Positions 6,439-14,151 of a stretch of 31,466 nucleotides of DNA are shown here, in pieces (the stretch's first letter is position 1; every line of letters begins with the position of its first letter). Made by a program: the position numbers and the translations under genes. The stretch is from a virus, in the IMG/VR virus record IMGVR_UViG_3300037963_000354, positions 1 through 31,466 of that record; one strand, 5' to 3'. The notes under the pieces are model-generated. The model had not been told where the DNA came from. It searched no databases and saw only the letters and a list, made by a program, of their open reading frames with translations.

Positions 6439-6446
6439 TATTTTTG
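6439..6446 (+). promoter_or_regulatory. -7 box TATTTTTG before the portal gene
   Basis: Matches TAnnTTTG and is followed by GAAAATAAA, the same extension found after the box at 9776-9783. The box ends 16 bases before the ATG at 6463. Confidence 0.5.
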
Positions 6447-6462
6447 AAAATAAATTCTATAT

Positions 6463-8736
6463 ATGGCAAGTTTTCTCCAAAGGTTAAGGAATGGATTAAA
6501 GGCATTTAATCAACAAGGTACTAATGAATCTTACAATAGGTTCATATATAATCACATAGGTAATTCTGCAATTTCTAATAATGAATACAATGATGACTAC
6601 ATTGAAAAAGGTTATGCATATAACCCAACAATATATTCATTAATACAATTAATATCAAAGTCTGCTATTACTGTACCTTATAATATTTATAAGAAAGTAG
6701 ATGAAAATGCAATGAAAGAATATAAATCATTGACATCTGACACATTAAATGAAGAATCATTATTAAAAGCTAAACTATTAAGAAAGCATACATTAGAAGA
6801 AGTACAGCATTCTGCATTAGGTAAATTATTAGAAAGACCAAACCCAGCACAATCTTGGGCTGTATTCTTAGAAGAAATGGTTGGATTTGGTAAGCTGACT
6901 GGTAATAGATATGTGTATGGAATCTCACCTGAAAATGGAGAAAACAAAAATATCTATTATCAATTATATAATCTTCCAGCACATCTAATAGAAATTAAAT
7001 CTGATGGAATATTTAAACCAGTCAATAAATATACTATGATGTATAATGATAATAAGTATGATTTAGATGCTGAAGAAGTATTACATATAGCTGACTTCAA
7101 TCCTGATTATTCTAATGATGGTACACATTTATATGGTCAATCACCAATACAAGCTGGTATGAGGGTACTTACTACAAGCAATGAGGCTGTAGAAACAAAT
7201 CTAAAATTCTTACATAATCAATCTGCTAGAGGTATGCTGACACCTGATGATGACCAATTAACACCTACGCAAGCACAACAAATGAAGGATGCATTTAGAA
7301 GAAACTTTCAGGGAAGTAAGTCTGCAAATGATGTAATGATTACTGGTAAGAAGTTTAGCTGGATAAACTTTGGACTATCTACATCTGACCTACAATTATT
7401 AGAATCATATAATGCAACTATAAAAGACTTATGTAATTTATATGGTGTGCCAGTTCAACTTCTAAATAACACAGAATCAACTACTTATGATAATTATAGA
7501 ACTGCTAGAAAAGTATTATTTACTAATGCTATCATTCCTGAATTAAATAAAATTAGAGATGAATTTAATAGATGGTTAGTTCCACAATATGGTGAGGACT
7601 TGTACTTTGATTTTGATTATAGTGCTGTACCTGAATTAATGCCTGAACAAGAGAAACTTGTAGATACACTTTCTAAGTCTTACTGGCTTACATCAAATGA
7701 AAAAAGACAAGCACAAGGATATGGAGTAGATGATGATAACCCTATAATGGATGACTACCTTGTACCATCTAATCTATTGCCAGTATCTGATTTAGATATG
7801 GGTGTAAAAGATGATGTTGCTTTTCCTGAAATAGAAGAACCTGAAGAAGAAGTAGTAGAAGAAGAAGTAATAGAAGAAGTTATTGTAGAAGAAGAAAAAC
7901 AAGAGATGACTGCAAAGCTAAGAAAGGCATTGCAAAAAAAAGCTGATGACCATAATGAAAAAGTAGGTGATGCTAAAACAAAGAAAACAAATGTAAGAAC
8001 TTTATATGCTGTATATAAGAGGGGAATCGGGGCGTTCAGGACGAATCCTCAATCGGTTAGACCTACTGTAAGTTCTCCTGAACAATGGGCAATGGCAAGA
8101 GTAAATTCATTTTTATATGCATTAAGAAATGGTAAATTCAGAAGTGGTAGGCATGACCAAGACTTATTGCCTGAAGGACATCCTATGTCAACAAAGAAAA
8201 ATTTAAAAGCTATAAATGATGAAGTGTATTCTACTGAAGAAGAAGCACAAGATAGAGCAAGTGAAATTGGTTGTGAATTAATACATTCACATGAAACTGA
8301 AGATGGTACTGTTTATATGCCATGTGGAGACATGAATGAATTAGAAGATGCATTATCAAAATATTATCATGATGATGAAGAAGAAAGAAAACAAGAATAC
8401 TATGATGATTACCCAAAGTCTGTAAGAAAGAATGCTGAAAGAGGTAAGTCTATAAATGAAGAACACAATAATCCTTGCGCAACACTTGTTGGAAAAGGTC
8501 GTGCTACTGATTTAATTGCTGGAAAGCCATTGTCATTATCAATAGTGAAAAAGACATTTGCATATCTATCACGTGCTCATGAATATGTTACTGGAGAATA
8601 CCTAGATGAAAAAGGAAAGCCAATTTGTGGTGATGTATCCTATGCTTTGTGGGGTGGTGACATAAGAGCAACTAAAGTAGAAGATGATGCAATGTGGAAA
8701 TGGTGTAAAAGAATAATTGACAAAAGTGAAAAATAA
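6463..8736 (+). CDS. portal protein fused to two extra C-terminal domains
   Basis: Residues about 30-440 are an HK97/SPP1-type portal: GYAYNPTIYSLIQLISKSA, the ARGMLTPDDD region, LLESYNATIKDLCNLYGVP and LPVSDLD near the end. A strongly acidic linker of Glu and Val follows (about 455-480). Next is a domain (about 485-570) with RGIGAFRTNPQSVRP and EQWAMARVNSFLYALRNG, found in diverse viral proteins (I recall DUF5824-like). A last domain (about 645-757) has YPKSVRKNAERG, CATLVGKGRATDL and VSYALWGGD, usually seen in head-protease or other virion accessory proteins. Typical portals have 400-500 residues, so 757 is long. The gene abuts the MuF-like gene (TAATG overlap). Confidence 0.85.
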   Translation: MASFLQRLRNGLKAFNQQGTNESYNRFIYNHIGNSAISNNEYNDDYIEKGYAYNPTIYSLIQLISKSAITVPYNIYKKVDENAMKEYKSLTSDTLNEESLLKAKLLRKHTLEEVQHSALGKLLERPNPAQSWAVFLEEMVGFGKLTGNRYVYGISPENGENKNIYYQLYNLPAHLIEIKSDGIFKPVNKYTMMYNDNKYDLDAEEVLHIADFNPDYSNDGTHLYGQSPIQAGMRVLTTSNEAVETNLKFLHNQSARGMLTPDDDQLTPTQAQQMKDAFRRNFQGSKSANDVMITGKKFSWINFGLSTSDLQLLESYNATIKDLCNLYGVPVQLLNNTESTTYDNYRTARKVLFTNAIIPELNKIRDEFNRWLVPQYGEDLYFDFDYSAVPELMPEQEKLVDTLSKSYWLTSNEKRQAQGYGVDDDNPIMDDYLVPSNLLPVSDLDMGVKDDVAFPEIEEPEEEVVEEEVIEEVIVEEEKQEMTAKLRKALQKKADDHNEKVGDAKTKKTNVRTLYAVYKRGIGAFRTNPQSVRPTVSSPEQWAMARVNSFLYALRNGKFRSGRHDQDLLPEGHPMSTKKNLKAINDEVYSTEEEAQDRASEIGCELIHSHETEDGTVYMPCGDMNELEDALSKYYHDDEEERKQEYYDDYPKSVRKNAERGKSINEEHNNPCATLVGKGRATDLIAGKPLSLSIVKKTFAYLSRAHEYVTGEYLDEKGKPICGDVSYALWGGDIRATKVEDDAMWKWCKRIIDKSEK

Positions 8737-9752
8737 TGCCATTACCAAAGCCAAGACCACAAGAATCTGATAATCAGTTTATGAGTAGGTGTATGATAGA
8801 TGATACAATGTCATCTGAATACCCTAATAGAAATCAAAGATATGCTGTGTGCAATAATCTATTAACACAAAAAAAGATTGAGACAAAGCAAAATGCAAAT
8901 AAAATATCTAAGCAATTTGGCAAACAAATAAAAATTGCTCAAAAGAAAAACTATCCTTTGGTTTATAAATATTACATGGACAATTATAAGAAGGCTATGG
9001 AGTTTTATAAAACTGATGATACTGTAAGCAATCCTAACTTCAATACACTATTTCAAGAAAAAGAAATGACTGAAATGTATAAACAAATGTATAGGCAAAC
9101 TGGATTGAGGTTTTATTTTTGGTACAGAAAATACTTCAAGCTATTTGTGGAGAAGCTAAATAAGATAGAAGTAGATAGATTGATAGATAAAATAGAAAGA
9201 GGACAAAAGCTAACAAGAAGGGAATTAGAAAACTTAGAATCTACTGTACTAAATGGAATGGATAGGTATGCAACACAAAGAACAAATTACTTGGCACTTG
9301 CATCACAAGTGACATCTGTAAGTGGTGTTGCTAGAGAAACACTTAAAAAAGTAATTAGAGAATTGACTGCTGATGAAAGGTTTATGTCTTTAGGTTTAGA
9401 GCCAAGAGTAAAAGAAGTAATGAAAAGACTAGATTATAAATCTAGATGGATGACTAGAAGAATTGTACAGACAGAAACAACTGCCGCGGCAAATAATGGT
9501 ATTTCATTGTCAGCACAAGATGTTTATGGTAAAGATAATCTATTTAAAAAGTGGGTAGCTGGTGGTAACAATATTAGAGATACTCATGCCTCTGCCAGTA
9601 TAGTATATCAAAAGACACCAATAGAAGATGGAAAGCCATATATTGTTGGTTCTTCATATTTAATGTTTCCCGGTGATACTTCTATGGGTGCATTAGCAAA
9701 AGAAATAATAAATTGTAAATGTGTTTCATTGCCTATTATTAAAATAGACTAA
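8736..9752 (+). CDS. MuF-like head morphogenesis (minor capsid) protein
   Basis: The 338-residue product starts with a Cys-containing module (SRCMIDDTMSSEYPNRNQR, then AVCNN, residues about 17-42) that recurs at the ends of phage head proteins. A helical middle follows, and then a C-terminal MuF-like domain with RIVQTETTAAANNG, KKWVAGGNNIRDTHASAS and a final Cys pair CKC in EIINCKCVSLP. MuF proteins sit inside or at the portal vertex and act in head assembly or early DNA entry. It follows the portal directly and precedes the prohead protease, the standard order. Confidence 0.85.
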   Translation: MPLPKPRPQESDNQFMSRCMIDDTMSSEYPNRNQRYAVCNNLLTQKKIETKQNANKISKQFGKQIKIAQKKNYPLVYKYYMDNYKKAMEFYKTDDTVSNPNFNTLFQEKEMTEMYKQMYRQTGLRFYFWYRKYFKLFVEKLNKIEVDRLIDKIERGQKLTRRELENLESTVLNGMDRYATQRTNYLALASQVTSVSGVARETLKKVIRELTADERFMSLGLEPRVKEVMKRLDYKSRWMTRRIVQTETTAAANNGISLSAQDVYGKDNLFKKWVAGGNNIRDTHASASIVYQKTPIEDGKPYIVGSSYLMFPGDTSMGALAKEIINCKCVSLPIIKID

Positions 9753-9775
9753 AAACATCTTATTAAAAATTATAC

Positions 9776-9783
9776 TAATTTTG
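9776..9783 (+). promoter_or_regulatory. -7 box TAATTTTG before the prohead protease gene
   Basis: Matches TAnnTTTG; followed by GAAAATAAA as at 6447-6455. Ends 17 bases before the ATG at 9801. Confidence 0.5.
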
Positions 9784-9800
9784 AAAATAAAATTTAGATT

Positions 9801-10511
9801 ATGAGTAATGTAATATATAAACAAGGTCAAATAAGTGACATAGATGAAAACTTAGGGATTGTAAAAGGTTATGGTTCTGTATTTGGAAACAAAGATTCTG
9901 ATAATGATATAATAGAAAAAGGTGCTTATAGAAGAACAATTAAGAACAATGGTTCTAGAGTTAAGTATTTATATCAGCATGACATTACAAAGCCTATAGG
10001 TAAAATGAAAGAACTCTATGAAGATGAAAAGGGTTTAGTGTTCGTAGCTGAAGTTCCAAAAACTACATTTGGTAATGAGGTATTGGAACTCATGAAATAT
10101 GGCGTAATTGACGAGAACAGCGTTGGAATAATGCCAGTCAAAAAAGACTATGATGAAGATGGAATAAGAGTTATAAAAGAAGCAAAGCTATATGAGATTT
10201 CTGCTGTTACAATAGCGGCAAATGATGAGGCTAAGATATTAGAGGTTAAAGGTGAATATGATAACATTGATTACCTCACAAAGAGATTTGATAATTTAAT
10301 TAAAGTAATTAGAAAAGGTAATGTTTCTGATGACTTAGGTTATCTTATTGAATATGAATTAGAAGTTATAAAATCTTTGATTGCTCGTGATAATACACAC
10401 CAATCTGATGAGGAACTAACTCGTGATAATACACACTTAGAAACCAAAGAAGATAATACAACTTCAGATTCAATAATTAATTATATGTTTAACAATTTAA
10501 ATTCAAAATAA
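9801..10511 (+). CDS. HK97-family prohead protease (S78)
   Basis: The 236-residue product matches the herpesvirus-assemblin-fold protease of HK97 phages. It has GYGSVFGNKDSDNDIIEKGA at 23-42, the catalytic His60 in YLYQHD, the nucleophile Ser107 in DENSVGIMP, and Glu132 in LYEISAVTI. It cleaves the capsid N-terminal scaffold domain and itself during maturation. After about residue 195 comes an acidic tail with two copies of a short repeat (RDNTH), encoded by an exact 17-bp direct repeat. Its stop overlaps the capsid start (TAATG). Confidence 0.9.
   Translation: MSNVIYKQGQISDIDENLGIVKGYGSVFGNKDSDNDIIEKGAYRRTIKNNGSRVKYLYQHDITKPIGKMKELYEDEKGLVFVAEVPKTTFGNEVLELMKYGVIDENSVGIMPVKKDYDEDGIRVIKEAKLYEISAVTIAANDEAKILEVKGEYDNIDYLTKRFDNLIKVIRKGNVSDDLGYLIEYELEVIKSLIARDNTHQSDEELTRDNTHLETKEDNTTSDSIINYMFNNLNSK
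10384..10436 (+). repeat. 17-bp direct repeat inside the protease gene
   Basis: CTCGTGATAATACACAC occurs exactly at 10384-10400 and 10420-10436. The period of 36 bp keeps frame, so the protein tail holds two RDNTH segments. It suggests a recent in-frame duplication by slippage or recombination. Confidence 0.8.
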
Positions 10512-11728
10512 TGGATGAGAATATAAAAAAGCAGTTAGACGATATTTGTAATGTTATTGATGAGAAGCTAGAGAAATCTGCTAAATCAATCAAAGATAAT
10601 GTTAACAATGAAGTTGATACTGTAATTAAAGGTGAGGTTAAGAACCTTACTGAAAAGCATTCAGAGATAGTTGAAAGATTAGACAAGATGGAAGTTGAAA
10701 ATAAGAAAGACAACTTTGATAATGTTTATAGAACTAAATCTGAAGCATTTGGTGATGCACTTAATAAAAGTGAATCATTCAAAGCAATGAGAGATGGCTC
10801 TGTAGGAAACGCATCATTAGAATTAAAAGCAGATGTTTTAATATCATCTGATTTTGCTGGTGCTAGTTCTTCTAGAGATGCTACTGGTGTTGAAAGAGTC
10901 GAGGGCATAAAGCGCGACCCAAGCAACGTCACAAACATGATGGGGATTATCCCAGTTGGTTCAACAAGTTCCAATGTAATTAGATATGTCAAAGAATCAG
11001 CTTATACTGATAATGCGGCAAATGTTGCAGAAGGTTCAGCGCCAACGGATAGTGAGTTCCAATTAACCGCTGAAGATGCAGTAGTTCAAAAGACTTCTGC
11101 TGTAATGACAATTTCACAAGAGATGCTCGATGATACTCCAGCACTTTCTTCGTACTTGTCACAAAGACTTCCAGCGAAAATTAATACTGTAATTGATGAC
11201 CAGTTAATAGGTGGTTCAGGAAGTTCTCCTAATTTATTAGGATTAATGAATGGTGGTACTACTTTCGCGGCTGGTGGGTTTGCTAATGCGATTGAATCAG
11301 CACAAGAACTAGACGTTTTATATGTTGCTATGAATCAGTTAGCATTGTCTAACTACGCGGCTAATGGTATTGTTTTAAATCCAACTGACTTCCATAAAAT
11401 CGCACTTTTAAAGGACACGACTAACGAATACCTAAGAGGTAATTCTCTAGTATCTGCAGACGGTTTCTTTAGAATCAATGGCGTTCCGGTTTACATGAAT
11501 AATAAAATGGCGGCTGGAAACTTTGTTGTAGCTGATTTTTCTCAAGCATCACAAGTGTGGCAAAGAGAAGGATTAAGAGTTGACTTTGGTTATGAGAACA
11601 ATGATAACTTTGATAAATACTTAGTGTCTGTTAGAGGAATTGCTAGAATAGCGCATTCTATCTACTTACCTAAAGGTATTGTTAAGGGTGCATTCTCAAC
11701 TGCTAAAACAGCGTTAGAGACTTCATAA
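10511..11728 (+). CDS. major capsid protein, HK97 fold
   Basis: The 405-residue product has an N-terminal charged coiled-coil segment (about 1-85) typical of the scaffold (delta) domain that is cut off by the protease. The HK97-like capsid domain then follows, with EGSAPTDSEFQLTAEDAVVQ, SQEMLDDTPALSSYLSQRL, a NGIVLNPTDFHKIALLKD segment and a C-terminal VSVRGIARIAH strand. It builds the icosahedral shell. The gene has many G/C-ending codons (GCG, GTC, AAC, CGC) compared with its neighbours, as expected for the most highly translated gene, and is followed directly by an intrinsic terminator. Confidence 0.93.
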   Translation: MDENIKKQLDDICNVIDEKLEKSAKSIKDNVNNEVDTVIKGEVKNLTEKHSEIVERLDKMEVENKKDNFDNVYRTKSEAFGDALNKSESFKAMRDGSVGNASLELKADVLISSDFAGASSSRDATGVERVEGIKRDPSNVTNMMGIIPVGSTSSNVIRYVKESAYTDNAANVAEGSAPTDSEFQLTAEDAVVQKTSAVMTISQEMLDDTPALSSYLSQRLPAKINTVIDDQLIGGSGSSPNLLGLMNGGTTFAAGGFANAIESAQELDVLYVAMNQLALSNYAANGIVLNPTDFHKIALLKDTTNEYLRGNSLVSADGFFRINGVPVYMNNKMAAGNFVVADFSQASQVWQREGLRVDFGYENNDNFDKYLVSVRGIARIAHSIYLPKGIVKGAFSTAKTALETS

Positions 11729-11752
11729 TAAGTAATACTTATTAGAATAAGA

Positions 11753-11782
11753 AAGGGGGTTATTTTAACCCTCTTTTTTTTT
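11753..11782 (+). terminator. intrinsic terminator after the capsid gene
   Basis: AAGGGGGTTA at 11753-11762 pairs with TAACCCTCTT at 11766-11775 (10 bp with one G-T pair, 3-nt loop), and the T run continues to 11782. Just before it, 11726-11744 is a 19-nt palindrome overlapping the capsid stop codon. Confidence 0.85.
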
Positions 11783-11869
11783 GCCAAAAAAAATAATTAA
11801 AAAAAATTTTAAAAATATTTTGTTTTTATTAAAAAAATTTTTAAATTGAATTATAATTAAAAATTAAAA

Positions 11870-12184
11870 ATGAAAACTATGAAAACAATAAACAAATTAA
11901 AATTTAATCACATTGAAGATTTAGGTTCAGGTGTTGAAGTAGCACACATGACTTTAGATATTAAAATCAATAAAAATTATGATTTTTCTCAATATGTAAC
12001 ATTATCATCTACTGGGGTTTCATTAAGAATCCACAGCAGTCTTTTAACACATGAAATATATCATTTAATGAAATGGTTAGATGAAAAAGATGAAGATGAT
12101 GTAAGTAATGAAATTAAAATAATGAGATATGCTAAAGAGATGATTAAAGCAAATCAAAAACTAAAAACAGTAGAATCTTTATAA
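11870..12184 (+). CDS. hypothetical protein, 104 aa
   Basis: No family is recognised. The product is soluble, with beta-like segments in the first half (VEVAHMTLDIKINK, YVTLSSTGVSLRIHSS) and a helical, acidic second half (MKWLDEKDEDDVSNE). ATG at 11870 is used; ATG at 11879 is possible. It stands alone between the capsid terminator and a tRNA-like hairpin element, in an extremely AT-rich setting without an exact TAnnTTTG box. Because it interrupts the head-gene series, it may be an inserted extra gene rather than a virion part. Confidence 0.6.
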   Translation: MKTMKTINKLKFNHIEDLGSGVEVAHMTLDIKINKNYDFSQYVTLSSTGVSLRIHSSLLTHEIYHLMKWLDEKDEDDVSNEIKIMRYAKEMIKANQKLKTVESL

Positions 12185-12230
12185 AAGCTAAAATGGTTGT
12201 AGGGTGGTTCAATTCCACCCTTAGCTTCAA
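12185..12230 (+). ncRNA. tRNA-like minihelix (acceptor plus T-arm), function unknown
   Basis: AAGCTAA at 12185-12191 pairs perfectly with TTAGCTT at 12221-12227. Inside, GGGTGG (12202-12207) pairs with CCACCC (12215-12220) around the loop TTCAATT, which fits the tRNA T-loop consensus TTCRANY with its G-C closing pair. The two stems would stack to 13 bp, and CAA follows the 3' end. About 10 unpaired bases (12192-12201) replace the D and anticodon arms. The element begins right after the stop of the preceding gene. There is no T-tract, so it is not an ordinary terminator. Confidence 0.5.
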
Positions 12231-12253
12231 TGCAATTTTGCAGATAATTAAAA

Positions 12254-12610
12254 ATGAAAATTATGAGAACGATGGAACAAGATGGAGTTGTATACAGATA
12301 TGGATTTGAAGAAGGTAGTAAATTTTGGGCTAATGGTATTGGCGCAATAGAAAATGATACACTACAAAAGGCTTCAGATTCAGACCTATTACAATGGTAC
12401 TATAATGCTTATGTAACTTACTCGGAAGCATTAGGACACCATAAAACGGAATGTAACAGAGAGTTGAAAGAGTTGTATGCAAAAGAACTCGATAAAAGAG
12501 GAATCTTTTATAAGGGCATGGCATACACTAATAATTTAGAGGAGGGTGAGACTGCTGGTAATTATAGTAAATATAATACTGGAGTTAAAAATGGTGATGG
12601 GAGTTATTAA
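12254..12610 (+). CDS. hypothetical protein, 118 aa
   Basis: I do not recognise a family. The product starts MKIMRTMEQDGVVYRYG, has a helical middle with Tyr and His (YYNAYVTYSEALGHHKTECN, ELKELYAKELDKRG) and ends in a flexible Gly/Asn/Tyr-rich tail (KYNTGVKNGDGSY). It lies between the tRNA-like element and a hairpin terminator, within the head-gene region. A virion accessory or moron-like role is possible, but nothing in the sequence decides. Confidence 0.6.
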   Translation: MKIMRTMEQDGVVYRYGFEEGSKFWANGIGAIENDTLQKASDSDLLQWYYNAYVTYSEALGHHKTECNRELKELYAKELDKRGIFYKGMAYTNNLEEGETAGNYSKYNTGVKNGDGSY

Positions 12611-12640
12611 ATAAATAAAAAATACTACGGTGTTTTAAGG

Positions 12641-12667
12641 GCAACTAAATTAGTTGCTCTTTTTTTT
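12641..12667 (+). terminator. intrinsic terminator
   Basis: GCAACTA at 12641-12647 pairs with TAGTTGC at 12651-12657 (7 bp, 3-nt loop), followed by CTCTTTTTTT. It ends the transcript of the 118-aa gene; a promoter box begins within the same T-rich stretch. Confidence 0.85.
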
Positions 12668-12674
12668 TATCTTT
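12667..12674 (+). promoter_or_regulatory. -7 box TATCTTTG before the connector genes
   Basis: Exact TAnnTTTG match, 23 bases before the ATG at 12698 and immediately after a terminator. This makes it one of the better supported promoters in the window. Confidence 0.6.
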
Positions 12675-12697
12675 GTTAAAATCAAAATTTATGTATT

Positions 12698-12886
12698 ATG
12701 AAAATTAAATGTAAAATAGAAATAACTAAAGATGGTATAGATTACAAAGCTGGAAGCATTGTAGATGTACCAAGTGAAAATGTTTCTAAATGGATTGCTA
12801 AAGGATGGGGTGAAAAGGTAGATACTAAAGAAGAAAAAGCAACTAAAGAAACAAAAGAGTTTAAAGGGAAAAAAGAAAGCAAGTAA
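12698..12886 (+). CDS. small head-region protein with Lys/Glu tail, 62 aa
   Basis: The first 40 residues have the pattern of a small beta-barrel-like domain (CKIEITKDGIDYKAGSIVDV, then VSKWIAKGWGEKV), and the rest is a Lys/Glu/Thr-rich tail. Short proteins like this often lie just before the head-tail connector in siphophages, but the role is unknown. It shares its TAATG junction with the connector gene and follows a promoter box and terminator, so it starts a new operon of head-completion genes. Confidence 0.6.
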   Translation: MKIKCKIEITKDGIDYKAGSIVDVPSENVSKWIAKGWGEKVDTKEEKATKETKEFKGKKESK

Positions 12887-13449
12887 TGATTAGTGTTCAA
12901 ATTGATTCAACTACTGGAAGTGAAATAGTTTCATCTTCTGAATTAAAAAGCTATGCAAGAATAGAAACATCTGATGATGATACTATTGTAGCTAATATGA
13001 TTGTTTCTGCTAGACTGAAATGTGAGGCAATAATAAATAGAGATATTGTTGCTAAGACAAGAAGTCTATTCATTAGCAATGTTAATACTTCAGGAGAATA
13101 TGGTAACTTATATAAAAGAAGGTCAAAGATAGTTTTACCTTATGCACCTATTAGTGCTATCACAAGTGTGCAAACACAAGCAAGTGATGGTTCACTTTCA
13201 AATATTAATTATGAATCATTTGGATTAGAAGATAGATATGTAGAAATATCTAGTGCTATTCACAAGAACATTAAAATTGTTTACACTACTGCTGGTCTTG
13301 GTTATGATGACTTAAAAAATGCTATCAAAATGTTAGCCTCAACTTATTATGATAATAGAGAAAACTTTGTAAAAGGTAAGACTGTAAATGAAATACCTAA
13401 TGATGTACAAAGCATTCTGTCACCTTATATTTATTACAATGAGTTATGA
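12886..13449 (+). CDS. head-tail connector protein, gp6/gp15-like
   Basis: The 187-residue product has the pattern of phage connector proteins: an N-terminal helical bundle (SELKSYARIETSDDDTIVANMI, followed by a helix ending CEAIINRDI) and a beta-rich middle with LPYAPISAITSVQT. A C-terminal helix (LKNAIKMLASTYYDNREN) is followed by a last segment ending IYYNEL. Proteins of this family form the ring below the portal. It overlaps the adaptor gene by 4 bases and sits in the usual order. Confidence 0.8.
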   Translation: MISVQIDSTTGSEIVSSSELKSYARIETSDDDTIVANMIVSARLKCEAIINRDIVAKTRSLFISNVNTSGEYGNLYKRRSKIVLPYAPISAITSVQTQASDGSLSNINYESFGLEDRYVEISSAIHKNIKIVYTTAGLGYDDLKNAIKMLASTYYDNRENFVKGKTVNEIPNDVQSILSPYIYYNEL

Positions 13450-13775
13450 TAAATGCAAGTGATTTAAGATATAGGGTTACTGTTAAAAGAAATACAAATA
13501 GTGCTGATGGTTATGGTGGCTTTACATCATCACAATCTACTGTAGGAACATTTTGGGCAGATAGAAAATTTACAGATGGTCAAATGATTTTTAGAGATGG
13601 CAAAAGAATTTTGCAAACTGGTATTGAATTAACTCTTAGAAAAAATACTGCAACTACAAACATTCAAAGAGGTGATGTGCTATTACTTACTAATGATAGC
13701 AACCAATATAGAATCAATCAAATGTATGAAGAAGATTTATATACTTATAAGATATTAGCTGATAAACAACAATGA
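13446..13775 (+). CDS. head-tail adaptor (head closure) protein
   Basis: The 109-residue product has the hallmarks of the SPP1 gp16-like head-tail joining family: LRYRVTVKRNTNSADGYGGF near the N-terminus, FWADRKFTDG and a beta strand ending in a QYRINQMYEED segment. These proteins close the head after packaging and provide the docking surface for the tail. It overlaps the connector gene by 4 bases, and the next gene starts at 13777, one base beyond its stop. Confidence 0.8.
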   Translation: MINASDLRYRVTVKRNTNSADGYGGFTSSQSTVGTFWADRKFTDGQMIFRDGKRILQTGIELTLRKNTATTNIQRGDVLLLTNDSNQYRINQMYEEDLYTYKILADKQQ

Positions 13776-13776
13776 T

Positions 13777-14151
13777 ATGGCAAGAAAGTCAGGAATAGAA
13801 TTGAGGACATCTGATAAAATAAGGTTCAATAGAAAAATGAGAAACCTTAGAAGGTTTGTAAAACCAACACAAGGTTTTGATATGGAACTAAAAAAATATG
13901 TTTCTAGAATTGCTGAAATATCTACTGAATTTGTGCCAGTCATTACTGGTAATTTAAGACAATCATTATTCTTAGAAAGTAAAGCATTCAATTATGTAGT
14001 AGGATATAAAATAGATTATGCTGTATTTGTAGAATTTGGTAAAGCTGGTAGAGGTAGCATACAAGGTAGAAAGCCATTCTTTAGACCAGCAATTAAAATG
14101 GCTACCTTTGAGTTTATAAAGAGTATAAGAAGTAAATTAAGAGATATATGA
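13777..14151 (+). CDS. HK97 gp10-like head-tail protein
   Basis: The 124-residue product fits the HK97 gp10 family: FVPVITGNLRQSLFLESK followed by YVVGYKIDYAVFVEFG and the RKPFFRPAIKMA segment, the usual P-x-TGNLR, YA-xx-VEFG and F-x-PA sequence of motifs. It belongs to the neck or tail-completion layer. It overlaps the next gene by 4 bases (ATGA). Confidence 0.85.
   Translation: MARKSGIELRTSDKIRFNRKMRNLRRFVKPTQGFDMELKKYVSRIAEISTEFVPVITGNLRQSLFLESKAFNYVVGYKIDYAVFVEFGKAGRGSIQGRKPFFRPAIKMATFEFIKSIRSKLRDI

Noticed and set aside
11726-11744. A second terminator right at the capsid stop codon
   Set aside because: The 19-nt palindrome is AT-rich with no T-tract after it; the GC-rich hairpin at 11753-11775 is the convincing terminator.
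12185-12230. A complete functional tRNA gene
   Set aside because: Acceptor-like and T-arm parts are present, but there is no anticodon arm and no room for one, so it is described as tRNA-like only.
12185-12230. Phage attachment site (tRNA-derived attP)
   Set aside because: No integrase gene is visible anywhere in the window, and the element keeps both acceptor strands rather than only a tRNA 3' end.
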